Shown: positions 17,170-26,418 of the stretch, piece by piece
Position numbering within the stretch: the stretch's first letter is position 1
Layout: each line of letters begins with the position of its first letter
Source of the DNA: Acidimicrobiales bacterium
GTDB taxonomy: Bacteria; Actinomycetota; Acidimicrobiia; Acidimicrobiales; Iamiaceae
Length of the DNA: 64,000 nt
NCBI GenBank assembly: GCA_025463985.1
Contig: JAODBM010000128.1
Span: 62,001-126,000, forward strand
Direction: 5' to 3'
Made by a program: the position numbers and the translations under genes
The notes under the pieces: model-generated
The model's input: the letters and a program-made list of their open reading frames with translations, nothing else
Database searches by the model: none
Told to the model about the DNA's origin: nothing

Positions 17170-17902
17170 GGTGCATGGCCTCTCGGCCGGCTACGGGACC
17201 GGCGCCGACGTGATCAGCGGGGTCACCATCGACGTGTCGCCGGGCGAGGTCACCTGCATCCTCGGGCTGAACGGCGCCGGCAAGACCACCATGCTCAACG
17301 CGCTGTCGGGCCTCGTGGCGCGTTCGTCGGGCGAGATCGAGCTGGACGGATCGCGGCTCGACCACCTGACCCCGGTCGAGCGCGTGCACCAGGGCCTCGT
17401 GCACGTCCCCGAGGGGCGGCACATCTTCCGTCGACTGTCCGTCGAGGACAACCTGCGCGTGTGCCTCGGCCGCGGCGGTCGGAACGAGCGCGACCAGATC
17501 GAGCGGGTGTACGCGCACTTCCCGGCGTTGGCCGAGAAGCGCCGACGAGCGGCCGGCGGCCTCAGCGGTGGCCAGCAGCAGATGCTGGCGATCGGCCGCG
17601 GGCTCGTGCTGTCGCCCAAGACGCTTCTCCTGGATGAGCCGTCGGTCGGCCTCAGCCCGATGCTCGTCGCCGAGACGGCGGAGAAGATCGCCGAGCTGGC
17701 CGAGACGCTGCACATCCCGGTGCTGCTCGTCGAGCAGAACCTCGACATGGCGCTGAAGGTGGCCCGCCGCGCCTACGTGCTGCGCCGCGAGCTCGTGGGT
17801 CCGTTCGTGGACGACGAGCTGGCGGACCGGGACCGGATCCAGGCCATGTACTTCGGCGGGGGCCCGGCCTCGGACCCCGAGCGGCTCGCGACCCCGAGCT
17901 GA
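17162..17902 (+). CDS. branched-chain-type ABC transporter ATP-binding protein LivF-like
   Basis: The 246-aa ATPase has Walker A GLNGAGKTT, signature LSGGQQQML, Walker B TLLLDEPSVGLSP, and the LivF-typical VPEGRHIFRRLSVEDNL. It overlaps the LivG end by 8 bp and completes the transporter. A strong hairpin starts 2 bp after its stop, so this is probably the end of the operon. Confidence 0.92.
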   Translation: MFEVHGLSAGYGTGADVISGVTIDVSPGEVTCILGLNGAGKTTMLNALSGLVARSSGEIELDGSRLDHLTPVERVHQGLVHVPEGRHIFRRLSVEDNLRVCLGRGGRNERDQIERVYAHFPALAEKRRRAAGGLSGGQQQMLAIGRGLVLSPKTLLLDEPSVGLSPMLVAETAEKIAELAETLHIPVLLVEQNLDMALKVARRAYVLRRELVGPFVDDELADRDRIQAMYFGGGPASDPERLATPS

Positions 17903-17903
17903 G

Positions 17904-17931
17904 CGGTCGCGCTCGACGCGCGCCGCGACCG
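17904..17931. terminator. bidirectional terminator hairpin between LivF and PucR genes
   Basis: Perfect 8-bp arms CGGTCGCG / CGCGACCG with a 12-nt loop fill the 38-bp gap between the convergent genes. Function is inferred from position. Confidence 0.55.
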
Positions 17932-17940
17932 TGTCGGCGA

Positions 17941-19188
17941 TCAGCCCTCGCCGACGGCCAGGTCACGCGCGACGCAACGGCGCTCCTCGGCCCGACGCAA
18001 CAGGCGCATCGCGGTGGCGATGTCCACCAGCATCCAGAAGTCGTGCAGGTCGCCGCCCACGGCCTGCGTGAGCTTCTGCAACCGGTAGCGGACCGTGTTC
18101 GGGTGCATCTGGACCGCCTTCGCCGCGGTCTGGATGTTCATCCCGCAGTCGAGGTACGCCTGCAGCGTCGCACCGAGCCCATCAGGCGCATCGTCCGCGA
18201 GCAGCGTCTGGAGCTCAGGCGGCACGAGCCGCAGCGCCGTATCGGTCGCGCTCGACACGAGGTAGTCGTGGACGCCCACGTCGCTCAGGCACCGCACCGG
18301 CTCGCCGGCCGAGCACACGGCCAGCGCGGCCAGCGCCTCGCCGTAGCCGTCCCGGGCATCGAGCAGGCGCGGGTGGCCGAAGCTCACACCGGCGCAGGCG
18401 CTCGGCTCACCGGAGCCGCCGCCCGACAGCGCTCGGAGGATCGAGGACGCCGCACGGCGCGGCGCCGAGAAGACCGCGCCCACCAGCTCCGAGCGGCGAC
18501 AGCTGAGGATGTGCTGGAGGCCGGCGGAGGTGAGCTCGCTGCGCACGCGGGACTCCAGCCGCTGCAGGTCGAGGTCGCCGCTCGAGCGGCTGACGGGCAG
18601 GCGCGCCGTGACGAACGAGACCTCGCTCGACGGCTCGCAATCGAGCACGGCGAGCCGGATCGGCAGGTTGGCCTCGTTCGGCTGCCCCTGCAGGAGGTCC
18701 TCCACCAGCTCGTACTCGAGGCGTTGCCGCTCCTGCTGGAAGGTCGGGCCGCCCTCGCTGTACGCCGTGGTGGCAACGTTGCTCAGCTCGTCGACGTAGG
18801 CGAGCCAGTTGCGGCTGAGCGACGCCAGGTCGTCGCGGAACGCTTGATAGGGGCTGCCGAGCGCGACGAGCTCGTCCCAGGCGATCCGGGCCGAGAGCCG
18901 ATAGGCGTGCAGGTGGGTGGCCAGCGACATCGACGCCGAGCGCCGCCGCCCGGCAAGGTGGCGCCAGAACGCCAGCTCGTCGGGCCGCAGGCTCCGCCCT
19001 TCCATCTGCAGCTCGAGGAACTGCCGCAGGAAATGGGCGTTCGCCTCGTTGATCTCCTGCACCAGGCGCTCGTCCTGGATGGCGTCGTACTCGGCGATCT
19101 CGGCGCGCAGGTTTGCGAGCATGGCGCCCGCGATCTTGCGACGGTGACGATCGAAGTCCCGCAGGACCTCGGCGATGCTGTCTGCCAT
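17941..19188 (-). CDS. PucR-family transcriptional regulator
   Basis: A 415-aa regulator with a helical sensory N-terminal region. Its C-terminal PucR-type HTH (HTH_30) runs through NIQTAAKAVQMHPNTVRYRLQKLTQAVG. PucR proteins control purine, proline and other catabolic genes. ATG 19188 was chosen; an in-frame ATG at 19266 would add a poorly conserved Gly/Ser-rich 26 residues, and both have a GGAGG about 13 nt upstream. It faces the end of the transporter/carboxylase operon and is the best local candidate regulator for that operon, although this is only inferred from position. Confidence 0.85.
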   Translation of the reverse strand: MADSIAEVLRDFDRHRRKIAGAMLANLRAEIAEYDAIQDERLVQEINEANAHFLRQFLELQMEGRSLRPDELAFWRHLAGRRRSASMSLATHLHAYRLSARIAWDELVALGSPYQAFRDDLASLSRNWLAYVDELSNVATTAYSEGGPTFQQERQRLEYELVEDLLQGQPNEANLPIRLAVLDCEPSSEVSFVTARLPVSRSSGDLDLQRLESRVRSELTSAGLQHILSCRRSELVGAVFSAPRRAASSILRALSGGGSGEPSACAGVSFGHPRLLDARDGYGEALAALAVCSAGEPVRCLSDVGVHDYLVSSATDTALRLVPPELQTLLADDAPDGLGATLQAYLDCGMNIQTAAKAVQMHPNTVRYRLQKLTQAVGGDLHDFWMLVDIATAMRLLRRAEERRCVARDLAVGEG

Positions 19189-19448
19189 CGTGTCGCACGT
19201 CGCCTCCAGCCACGCGCTCCCGCCGCGCCAGCCGCTGGAAGGGCGGCTTCCTCCTTGCATCGTCATGGTGGCAGTCGCCCCCCTCCGGCGCGACTGCATG
19301 GCCGCTGGCGAGCCAGGTGCTGCGCAGTCTGCAGCGCCCCCGACTCCCCCTCGTCGCAGGGATCGTAGGCCGTCCCGCCGCGGCGGCGCGTCATCGCCAG
19401 GTCCGCCATCCACCGTGCTCTCGGCCGCGCCGAGCAGGCTGCGGGGCC

Positions 19449-20333
19449 ATGACGGACGAGCTGCCCGAGGTGTTCCTCTTCCTGCCCCAGATGCGCCTCT
19501 CGACCGACGCGATCGTCGAGCGGGCGGTAGCGGCCGAGGAGGCGGGCGTGGCCGGCATCGCGTTCATGGACCACCTCGCCCCTCCGATAGCCGAGCACCA
19601 ACCGATGTACGAGGCGCTCACGCTGGCGACGTGGGTCGCGGCGCGCACCGAGCGCCTGAAGGTCGGCACCCTCGTGCTCTGCGATGCGTTCCGCCATCCT
19701 GCGGTCCTCGCTCGGGAGGCGGTCACGATCCAGGAGGCGTCGGGCGGCCGGTTCGAGCTGGGCATCGGCTGGGGCTCGGTGCCCGCCGAGCTCCCGCGCT
19801 TCGGCGTCACCACCGCGGGGGCGCGCGAGCGGGTCGAGCGCCTCGGCGAGACGCTCACGCTGCTCGAGGCGTTCTGGACGGGCGAGCCCGTCCACCACGA
19901 CGGCCCCAACTTCCAGGTGGCGGGAGCGCAGCAGCTGCCCGTCCCCGCGATCCCGATCCCCATCGTCATCGGCGGTTCCGGACCGCGCACCCTTGCGCTC
20001 GTGCGCCGGCACGCCGAGTGGTGGAACCTGCCGGTCCACATGCTCGACCGGCTCGACGACCTCCGCGACCAGGTCGGATCGGCCCGGCCGTCGGTCCAGC
20101 ACATGGTCTGCTGGGAGGCCGACGCCGCGCTGCGGCCCGAGGCCGAGGCCACGGCGAGGCGCCGGTTCGGCGCGATGGGGCCGCTGCTCGTCGGCGACGC
20201 CGATCGCCAGCGCGAGCAGCTGCTCGACCTCGGCCGCCGCGGGGTCGAACGGGTCTATCTCTGGTTCACCGACTTCGCCGAGCCGGGGTCGCTCCGCTCG
20301 TTCGGCCGACACGTCCTCGGCGCCCGCGGCTGA
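19449..20333 (+). CDS. LLM-class flavin (probably F420-dependent) oxidoreductase
   Basis: The 294-aa product shows the luciferase-like TIM-barrel features: VAAEEAGVAGIAFMDH, ERLKVGTLVLCDAFRHPAVLAREAVTIQEASGGRFELGIGWG and IPIVIGGSGPRTLALVRRHAEWWN. In actinobacteria these usually use reduced F420 rather than FMNH2, and oxidise alcohols or reduce activated bonds. ATG 19449 begins MTDELPEVF; the ORF upstream of it is antisense to the PucR region. It is monocistronic and diverges from PucR across ~260 bp. Substrate unknown. Confidence 0.88.
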   Translation: MTDELPEVFLFLPQMRLSTDAIVERAVAAEEAGVAGIAFMDHLAPPIAEHQPMYEALTLATWVAARTERLKVGTLVLCDAFRHPAVLAREAVTIQEASGGRFELGIGWGSVPAELPRFGVTTAGARERVERLGETLTLLEAFWTGEPVHHDGPNFQVAGAQQLPVPAIPIPIVIGGSGPRTLALVRRHAEWWNLPVHMLDRLDDLRDQVGSARPSVQHMVCWEADAALRPEAEATARRRFGAMGPLLVGDADRQREQLLDLGRRGVERVYLWFTDFAEPGSLRSFGRHVLGARG

Positions 20334-20348
20334 CGCCCGCCCCGGGCG
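20334..20348. terminator. small hairpin between convergent genes
   Basis: CGCCCG / CGGGCG perfect 6-bp arms with a 3-nt loop directly after the LLM oxidoreductase stop and before the convergent envelope operon end. It is a short stem, so the terminator role is tentative. Confidence 0.4.
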
Positions 20349-20379
20349 CGCGAGGCGGCAGCCACGTGCTGCGCACGCG

Positions 20380-21240
20380 TCAGATCGTGGCGTAGACGCC
20401 GTTGAAGATCGTCTGGAAGTCGGCCACGTGCTTGGCGAACGACCCCTTGGCGCACAGCGTCTGCACCACGACCCCGAGACCGTCCTGGCGCACGTACACG
20501 TAGAACAGGGCCTCGACGGGGATCGTGCCGCCGCTCTGGCGCACGAGATAGCCGCTGCCCACGCCTGAGATCGCTTCGATCACCCGCGCCGACGGCAGCT
20601 TGGCCACCTTCACGTTCCCGATCTGCGACTGCGAGACCTCGGTCGCGAACTCCCGCGCCCGCCGCTCGAGCACCGAGTCGGCGCCCTCGCCCTTCTGCGT
20701 CGAGAAGAACAGGACCTCCATCACCGCGCCGCTGCTCGACATGGAGGTGCCGCCCGCGGTCTGCTGGTCCACCGTCCAGCCCGCCGGCAGCGTCGTCGAG
20801 ATGTTGTGGCCCAGGTCGATGCTCTTGCCACCCTGGTCGCTCGGCGTGACGGGCGCTGTGGTCGTGGTCGTCGAGGGGGCCACGGTCGTGACCGGCTGCG
20901 ACGGCTGCGGACCGGCGACCGGGACCGTGCTCGGCGGCGCCACGTGGTCGCGCGGCTTCTGCTGTTGCTGCTGCTGGTCGGTGAGCTGGCTGCTGTGCGC
21001 GCTGGCGTCGGCCGCGGTGTGCTTCGAGCCGGCGACGCTCGCCACGAGGGCACCGACACCGCCGGCCGCCAGCGTGAGCACCACCACCGCGGCGACGACG
21101 ACGGGGGTGCGGTTGGACGTCGGCTTCGGTGGGGCCACCGCGGCCGCCGGGATGGGGGGCGCCGGTCGGGGCGGGACGGTTCCCGGCGGTGCCGCCGGAG
21201 CGGGTGCGCCGGCCGGGGCGGTTGGATCATCTGGGGTCAT
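20380..21240 (-). CDS. Pro-rich, single-pass membrane-anchored protein of unknown function
   Basis: I do not recognise a family. The 286-aa chain has a Pro/Ala-rich cytoplasmic head (1-43) and one membrane segment (about 45-68, VVVAAVVVLTLAAGGVGALVA). A Gln run and Thr/Pro-rich linker (about 80-140) follow, and then a compact extracellular domain beginning IDLGHNISTTLPAGWTVDQQ. That domain resembles small lipoprotein-like folds that bind or shield partners. The last gene of the envelope module, 3 bp after the PrsW-like gene, so they are co-translated. Its topology (N-in) fits a surface-exposed component of the module. Confidence 0.72.
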   Translation of the reverse strand: MTPDDPTAPAGAPAPAAPPGTVPPRPAPPIPAAAVAPPKPTSNRTPVVVAAVVVLTLAAGGVGALVASVAGSKHTAADASAHSSQLTDQQQQQQKPRDHVAPPSTVPVAGPQPSQPVTTVAPSTTTTTAPVTPSDQGGKSIDLGHNISTTLPAGWTVDQQTAGGTSMSSSGAVMEVLFFSTQKGEGADSVLERRAREFATEVSQSQIGNVKVAKLPSARVIEAISGVGSGYLVRQSGGTIPVEALFYVYVRQDGLGVVVQTLCAKGSFAKHVADFQTIFNGVYATI

Positions 21241-21243
21241 CGG

Positions 21244-22449
21244 TCAACCCTCCATTCCGGCCGGCGCCGCGGGAACGGCTGCCGGGTCGTCGGGCCCGGC
21301 GTTGCGGCGCCGGTCTTGCTTCGCGGCGGCCCGCACGGAGGTGCCGCAGGCCATGCAGAAGTGGGCGCCGTCGGGGAGCGGGAGGCGGCACGACGGGCAG
21401 TGCGCGATGCCCGAGGCGGCCGAGCCGAGCCGGGTGCCGGCGACCGCCACCTCGAGCGCACCCTCGAGCAGCGCGACGTGCAGGAGCATGCGCAGCCGCA
21501 CCACCGCGGCCGCGGCCACGACGAGCCCCCAACCGAGGCCGACGATGACGCCGAGCGTGCCGCTGATGCGAGTGGACAGGTACAGGCCGAGCGAGAAGGC
21601 GACGTCGTAGAGCAGCGCCTTGCCGAGCGCCCGCAGGTAGCGCGGACCGAACCCCTCGTACCCGGGGCCGACGCCCGACCAGCCAGCCACGGCGATGCCG
21701 GTCGCGGCGCCGTACACGACCGGCTTGACCAACGCCGTGGTGACGATGAGCGCCACCCACAGGCCGGCGTCCGGGTGGGCCACCCGACCCAGACCGGCGG
21801 TGAACAGCGTCCGGTTGAGCACGAGCGTCTCGGCCGCGGCGAACGCCGCCCCGGACGCCACGCCGAAGGTGATCCCGTCGATGATGTCGTCGAACTTCGG
21901 CTTCGACGCCAGCCACACCGGGCCGATCTGGCGCAGCAGCTCGCCGCCGATCGGGGCCAGGATGCCGAGCACGAGCAGGTCCCGGCCGTTGATGGCGTTG
22001 CGGCTGCCGGCCAGGATCCCCGACGGCAGCACCACCTCCCGCCAGAGGTAGGTGAAAGCTCCACCCAGCAGCAACGACAGCACCATCGCGCCGGCCAGCA
22101 CCGGCAACGGCTCGTCCTCCCACTGGTTCACGTCCTGGAGGTACACGACGTAGACCACCGGCACGACGATCGCGGCGGCGGCGAACGCGGCGGTGAGCAG
22201 CCCGATGGCCGCGAGCACGACCGGGACGGCCAGGCCGGCCGCGAGCGCGAACCGGTAGGTCTGGGGAGCCGAGCCGGCGGCCAGCGGCATCAACGACGAC
22301 GAGAGGTTGAACGACAGGACCGACTCGCCCGGCTGGACGGCGAACGAGTGGTGCCGGCGGTCATCGCCGTCGGCCCAGACGTCGCCGCCGCAGGCCGGAC
22401 AGAAGCGGCCCCCGTCAGGCACCGCGCTCGCACAGCGTGGACAGATCAC
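21244..22449 (-). CDS. PrsW-like polytopic membrane protein with terminal zinc ribbons and degenerate protease motifs
   Basis: This 401-aa protein starts with a zinc ribbon (CPRC at 3-6, CPAC at 17-20) and carries a second near the C-terminus (CPSC ... CMAC). Between them are ~8 membrane segments with PrsW-like sequence, e.g. DGITFGVASGAAFAAAETL. The family motifs EExxK, FxxxE and HxxxD are only partly kept: Gly169-Glu170 with Arg173 replaces EExxK, FAAAE (203-207) is intact, and the HxxxD position before Asp282 is Ala278. Loss of one Glu and the His suggests it is not an active site-1 protease. It lies 58 bp after the exported protease gene. Confidence 0.72.
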   Translation of the reverse strand: MICPRCASAVPDGGRFCPACGGDVWADGDDRRHHSFAVQPGESVLSFNLSSSLMPLAAGSAPQTYRFALAAGLAVPVVLAAIGLLTAAFAAAAIVVPVVYVVYLQDVNQWEDEPLPVLAGAMVLSLLLGGAFTYLWREVVLPSGILAGSRNAINGRDLLVLGILAPIGGELLRQIGPVWLASKPKFDDIIDGITFGVASGAAFAAAETLVLNRTLFTAGLGRVAHPDAGLWVALIVTTALVKPVVYGAATGIAVAGWSGVGPGYEGFGPRYLRALGKALLYDVAFSLGLYLSTRISGTLGVIVGLGWGLVVAAAAVVRLRMLLHVALLEGALEVAVAGTRLGSAASGIAHCPSCRLPLPDGAHFCMACGTSVRAAAKQDRRRNAGPDDPAAVPAAPAGMEG

Positions 22450-22507
22450 AGCACGCCTCCTTGGTGGTCCGGATGAGGATCGGTTCGATGGTTCGGGCGG
22501 AGGCGCG

Positions 22508-24499
22508 TCATGGCACCTTCCCCTGCAGTCCCTGGGCGAAGGTGGAGCCGTCGATGGTCGTGAGCTGCAGGGCCGCGACGAACGTGGTGCCGGGCTTCAC
22601 GTGCACGGTCGCGTAGCGCGCCGCCGTCGCCGCGACGCCCTGTGACGACGCCGGCTCGAGCGTGAACTTGCCGCTGCGCAGCACCTGCACCCGGGGCACG
22701 AGCACCGAGCCGGCGGCGGGCCGCAGCTGGCTGGCGCCGCCGGTCTCGTCGAGCTGGTAGAGGCTCACGTAGGACACGCGGAGGTTGGAGTCGAGGGTCA
22801 GCTCGAGCTCGGCGGAGGTCTCGCGCCCGGCTGCCGTTCGGTAGATCAACGGCATCGAACCGCGGATCGTCCCCGATTGCTGCTGCAGGAACAGCGTGCC
22901 CGGCAGGGTGACCTTGCCGTCGGTGAGCTGCATGTACTCGAAGGCCCAGGGCGCCTGGATCGTGCCCCGGGTGCCGGCGTCGAGCGTTGCGGGGCCGGCG
23001 AGGAGGATGGTCGGGGCGCCGTCCTTGCCGTACACGCCCCACATGCCCCGAGCGCCTGCGAGCTTCGCGTTGGTGGCGTCGCTCACGGTTCCCGACAGCA
23101 GCACGCCACCGGCGTTGAGGCTGGCGAACGTCGGGCCGGTGGCGAGCGTCGGCCGCTCGCCGTTGGCGCTGCTGGCGACCGACGCGTAGAAAGCGTCGAG
23201 CACCGGCGCCCAGTCGTCAGCGGCGACGGTCGCCTTGTACTTGCCGAGTGCGTTGCCGGCGGCGGTCGCGTCGGCTGGGAAGTAGATCGACAGGCCCGCG
23301 GCCTGGCGGTTGGCCGCGCCGACCCGCTGGTACAGCCGCACGGTCGTGAGGGCGGCGAGCACGGCGTCGCGGGCTGCGGCCACGTCGGTGGGGAGGGCCG
23401 CGGGGTCCAGGTGGTTGAGCAGGTCGCCGAGGTCCACCGTCTGGAACGGGTTGGTCCCGGGGTCGAGCGAGCCGTAGGTGAGCACCTGGTGGCGGGCCCG
23501 GCTCAACGCCACGGCGACCGCCGGCATGTTGTCGATGAGCGCCCGCTCCAACGAGGCCAACGCCCGGTGGAACCGGTCCATCCCGCTCAGGTCGGTCACC
23601 GAGAACGCCATGGCGTCCTGGTTCGCCTGCGACAGCTGCGCGATCGCGGTCGCGTAGCTGTCCACGAAGTTCTTGGCCAGCGCGAGCGGCGTGGCGCCCG
23701 CGTCCATGGCGTTGATCTGGTCCTCGTCGATGAAGCCGGAGCTGAGCTCGACCTCCTCGTCGGCGACCATCAGCGAGGCGTACGGCGCCAGCGCCCGGGC
23801 CACCTCGTACTCGCTCATGAGGCAGGAGTCGAAGATGAGCAGGTCGAGCTTGTCCAGCCCCGCGGCGCGCTCGCCGCGGGCCAGCGCCGACGCCATCGCG
23901 TCGAGGTGGATGATCGTCTGGCGGGATCCGCTGGCGTTCGGCCCCTCATCCACGCTCGCGCCGACCCAGCCGGCGCCGTGGTCGGAGATCGACAGCGCGT
24001 AGTGGCGGGCCGGGTAGCGAGCCGCCGCTTCCTGGATGAACCACGCCAGCGTGTCGCCGTTGCCCATGTCGATCTCACCGAGGTCGGTGAGCAGCTTCGC
24101 CTTGCCGGCTTGGACCTCGACCAGCTGCGCGCCGGTCGTGATCGGCAGGCCGGCCACCGGCCCGTCGTAGTAGCCGACGGCCCGGTCGATCAGGACCACG
24201 ACCTTCACGTTGCCGCCGTAGCGGGCCTTCGTCATCTCCTCGAGGTGCAGCAGCTGGGCCGGCTCGAGGTTGTTGTCGCTGTTCGAATACACCATGTAGG
24301 TCCACTCGGGGAGCGCGGCCGCGGCGCGGCGGGCCAGCGCGTGGCGCGGCAGCGCCCGCGTCGCACGAGCGGCCGGGTGGGCGACCGCGGTCGAGGACGG
24401 CACGCCGACCCCGACCGCCACGCTCGCGGCCACCAAGGCGAGCGCGAGCGCGACGAACGTGGACGTCCGCCGAGCCATGGCGAGCGGGTTCCGAATCAT
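22508..24499 (-). CDS. exported clostripain-family (C11) cysteine protease
   Basis: The 663-aa protein has an N-terminal signal or anchor (residues 9-33, very Ala/Val-rich). A C11 catalytic domain follows, with WTYMVYSNSDNNLE at 66-79, the general-base His174 in SISDHGAGW and the nucleophile Cys226 in FDSCLMS. After the protease domain there are ~250 residues of beta-rich sequence. Clostripain relatives cleave after basic or other residues outside the cell and often self-process. The ATG overlaps the membrane-protein stop (ATGA), so the two are coupled. No lipobox is seen. Confidence 0.85.
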   Translation of the reverse strand: MIRNPLAMARRTSTFVALALALVAASVAVGVGVPSSTAVAHPAARATRALPRHALARRAAAALPEWTYMVYSNSDNNLEPAQLLHLEEMTKARYGGNVKVVVLIDRAVGYYDGPVAGLPITTGAQLVEVQAGKAKLLTDLGEIDMGNGDTLAWFIQEAAARYPARHYALSISDHGAGWVGASVDEGPNASGSRQTIIHLDAMASALARGERAAGLDKLDLLIFDSCLMSEYEVARALAPYASLMVADEEVELSSGFIDEDQINAMDAGATPLALAKNFVDSYATAIAQLSQANQDAMAFSVTDLSGMDRFHRALASLERALIDNMPAVAVALSRARHQVLTYGSLDPGTNPFQTVDLGDLLNHLDPAALPTDVAAARDAVLAALTTVRLYQRVGAANRQAAGLSIYFPADATAAGNALGKYKATVAADDWAPVLDAFYASVASSANGERPTLATGPTFASLNAGGVLLSGTVSDATNAKLAGARGMWGVYGKDGAPTILLAGPATLDAGTRGTIQAPWAFEYMQLTDGKVTLPGTLFLQQQSGTIRGSMPLIYRTAAGRETSAELELTLDSNLRVSYVSLYQLDETGGASQLRPAAGSVLVPRVQVLRSGKFTLEPASSQGVAATAARYATVHVKPGTTFVAALQLTTIDGSTFAQGLQGKVP

Positions 24500-26418
24500 G
24501 AGACGACCTCCGGAGCATCGAGCTCGGCTTCGACGTGGCGCTCCTGCTGCTTCTCGGCGCGAGCGAGCTGGAGCGGGCGGTCCGCCACGGCGCCGGCCAG
24601 CATCAGCGCGCTGAGCGCGTAGACGAGCGGCATGCCCAGCAGATCGAAGCCGTTGCTCGGCTGGGCGCTGGTGAGGAACCGCGCGGTGGCGACCTGATGG
24701 GAGGCGGTGAAGTACACCAGCAGCGTGATGCCGAACAGCGAGTAGCCGAGGTACAGGAACACCCGGCTCGCACGGGGGAACGCCCTGCTGGACGCATTGG
24801 CCCAACCGCCGGCGGTGAGGAACCCCCAGAGGAGCCCGAACACCACGAAGCCGATGCCGGTGAAGCCGAGCACGAGGCTGAACGGGTCGCTCACGAAGTG
24901 GCGCTGGCGGATGAGCGCCATCAGCAGCGCCACGAAGAAGAGCCGCTCGGCCCGGCCCTCGCTCAGCTGGCGGCGCGCCGCCCAGTAGGCGGCGAGCCCG
25001 ACCACGAGCGCGAACCAGCACTCGTCCACCTGCGCCTGGGTGAAGCTCAAGGCGCTGAAGTGGGACCAGGCCACGGTCACCTGCGTGTAGAGCAGCGTCG
25101 CGGCGACGCAGCCGAGGTAGAGGCCGAGGATGCGCTTGCCGCGCCGCGCCAGCAGCGGCGCGGCGGCGATGCCGATGATGCAGACCACCACCCGCTGCCC
25201 GTGGATGGCGTTGCTGTTCGACAGCACGTTCGACACGTGGAGGTCGAACCGAGCCATGCGCGCCCCGAGCGAGAGCGAGAACGTGCCGATCGCCTCGAGG
25301 ACGAACAGCGCCATGAACAGCAGCAGGGGCACGACGGTGATCGCCGCGGCGATGGGCAGCGCGCTGCGGGACGCGGTCCAGCCCACCTCGAGCTCGTCGT
25401 CGTCGATCACGTCCTCGGCGGCGGGGCGGCCGACCCCGGCGCGCTCGACCGACCACCAGATCGCGCTGATCACCCCCACGAGCCCGGCCGCCCCGGCGTA
25501 GCCGCCGATGACTCGACTGGCCGGACCCTTCGACACCGTCCGCCACAGCTCGGGGCCGAGGTCATGGATGCGCCACAGGGCGATCCCGGCCAGCAACGCG
25601 TAGACGCCCCGGACGGGGACGCGGCGATCGACGAACTCGAGGACCCAGCCGGTGGCGGTGGTGGCGAACGCCACGACACCGAGGCCTGCGGCGAAGATCA
25701 GCGGCAGGCTGAGGTCGCGGACGTCGGTGACGATGATGCTGAAGTGGTCGGCGGCGAGCGTCGAGCCGGCGAAGCGGTCGAAGGCGACGAGCTGCGCCTG
25801 CGCGACGGCAAAGACCGTGACCGTCGCGGCCAACAGCACGCCGAGCTCGAGCGCGGGCCGGGGCCGGAAGCGCCACGCCAGGGCGAACACGGCAAGCACG
25901 ACAGCGATGCCGGCCCAGCCCGCCCAGTGCCGCCAATCGTGGGTGCCGCCGAAGCGGTCGCCCGTCGAGCGCACCTCCAGCGTGAAGCTCAGGAACACGA
26001 GCAGCACGAGGAAGCGCAGGGGACGCATGGCCCGCAGCGCTCCGGCAAGCATGAGCGCCGCGCCCACGGCGAGGAGCAGCAGCGTGACCGGCAGGAGCAG
26101 CTCGGGCAGCAACGTCCCCCGACCGACCTGACCGTTGCTCTGGGCGATCAGCGGGCCGTGCGTGCGCCAGCGCTGCGCGGTGACGAGCACCCCGACGGCC
26201 ACGACGACCAGCGCCATCGCCGCGCCGACGATGGCCTTCACCAGCGGCCGGAGTCCCTTGAGCCTGATGACGCCGTCCCGGAAGACCTGCAGCACGAAGT
26301 CCCGCAGGATGCCGAACGTCGCGTCCCACACGAACCCCAGCACTTGGCGCGCCAGCGAGGGTCGCGGCCCGACGGGCGGGGCCGCCGGGGCCAGCGGTGG
26401 TCCGTCGACGACGGTCAC
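24496..26418 (-). CDS. polytopic membrane protein of unknown function (about 14 segments)
   Basis: No family was recognised. GTG 26418 overlaps the upstream beta-propeller stop (GTGA), which gives a 640-aa protein. Residues 1-60 are soluble, and then roughly 14 hydrophobic segments run to residue ~610. The chain ends with a charged cytoplasmic tail (ARAEKQQERHVEAELD). Short conserved-looking loop features include GTHDWRHWAGW and VLSNSNAIHGQR, but I see no transporter, transferase or kinase signature. It is locked by 4-bp overlaps to the beta-propeller gene before it and the C11 protease gene after it, so it is likely the membrane core of the module. Confidence 0.7.
   Translation of the reverse strand: MTVVDGPPLAPAAPPVGPRPSLARQVLGFVWDATFGILRDFVLQVFRDGVIRLKGLRPLVKAIVGAAMALVVVAVGVLVTAQRWRTHGPLIAQSNGQVGRGTLLPELLLPVTLLLLAVGAALMLAGALRAMRPLRFLVLLVFLSFTLEVRSTGDRFGGTHDWRHWAGWAGIAVVLAVFALAWRFRPRPALELGVLLAATVTVFAVAQAQLVAFDRFAGSTLAADHFSIIVTDVRDLSLPLIFAAGLGVVAFATTATGWVLEFVDRRVPVRGVYALLAGIALWRIHDLGPELWRTVSKGPASRVIGGYAGAAGLVGVISAIWWSVERAGVGRPAAEDVIDDDELEVGWTASRSALPIAAAITVVPLLLFMALFVLEAIGTFSLSLGARMARFDLHVSNVLSNSNAIHGQRVVVCIIGIAAAPLLARRGKRILGLYLGCVAATLLYTQVTVAWSHFSALSFTQAQVDECWFALVVGLAAYWAARRQLSEGRAERLFFVALLMALIRQRHFVSDPFSLVLGFTGIGFVVFGLLWGFLTAGGWANASSRAFPRASRVFLYLGYSLFGITLLVYFTASHQVATARFLTSAQPSNGFDLLGMPLVYALSALMLAGAVADRPLQLARAEKQQERHVEAELDAPEVVS

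Noticed and set aside
20950-20985. CAG/CAA run encoding six Gln, as a possible phase-variable tract
   Set aside because: Mixed codons and only six units, so slippage is unlikely; it is simply part of a Gln/Pro-rich linker.
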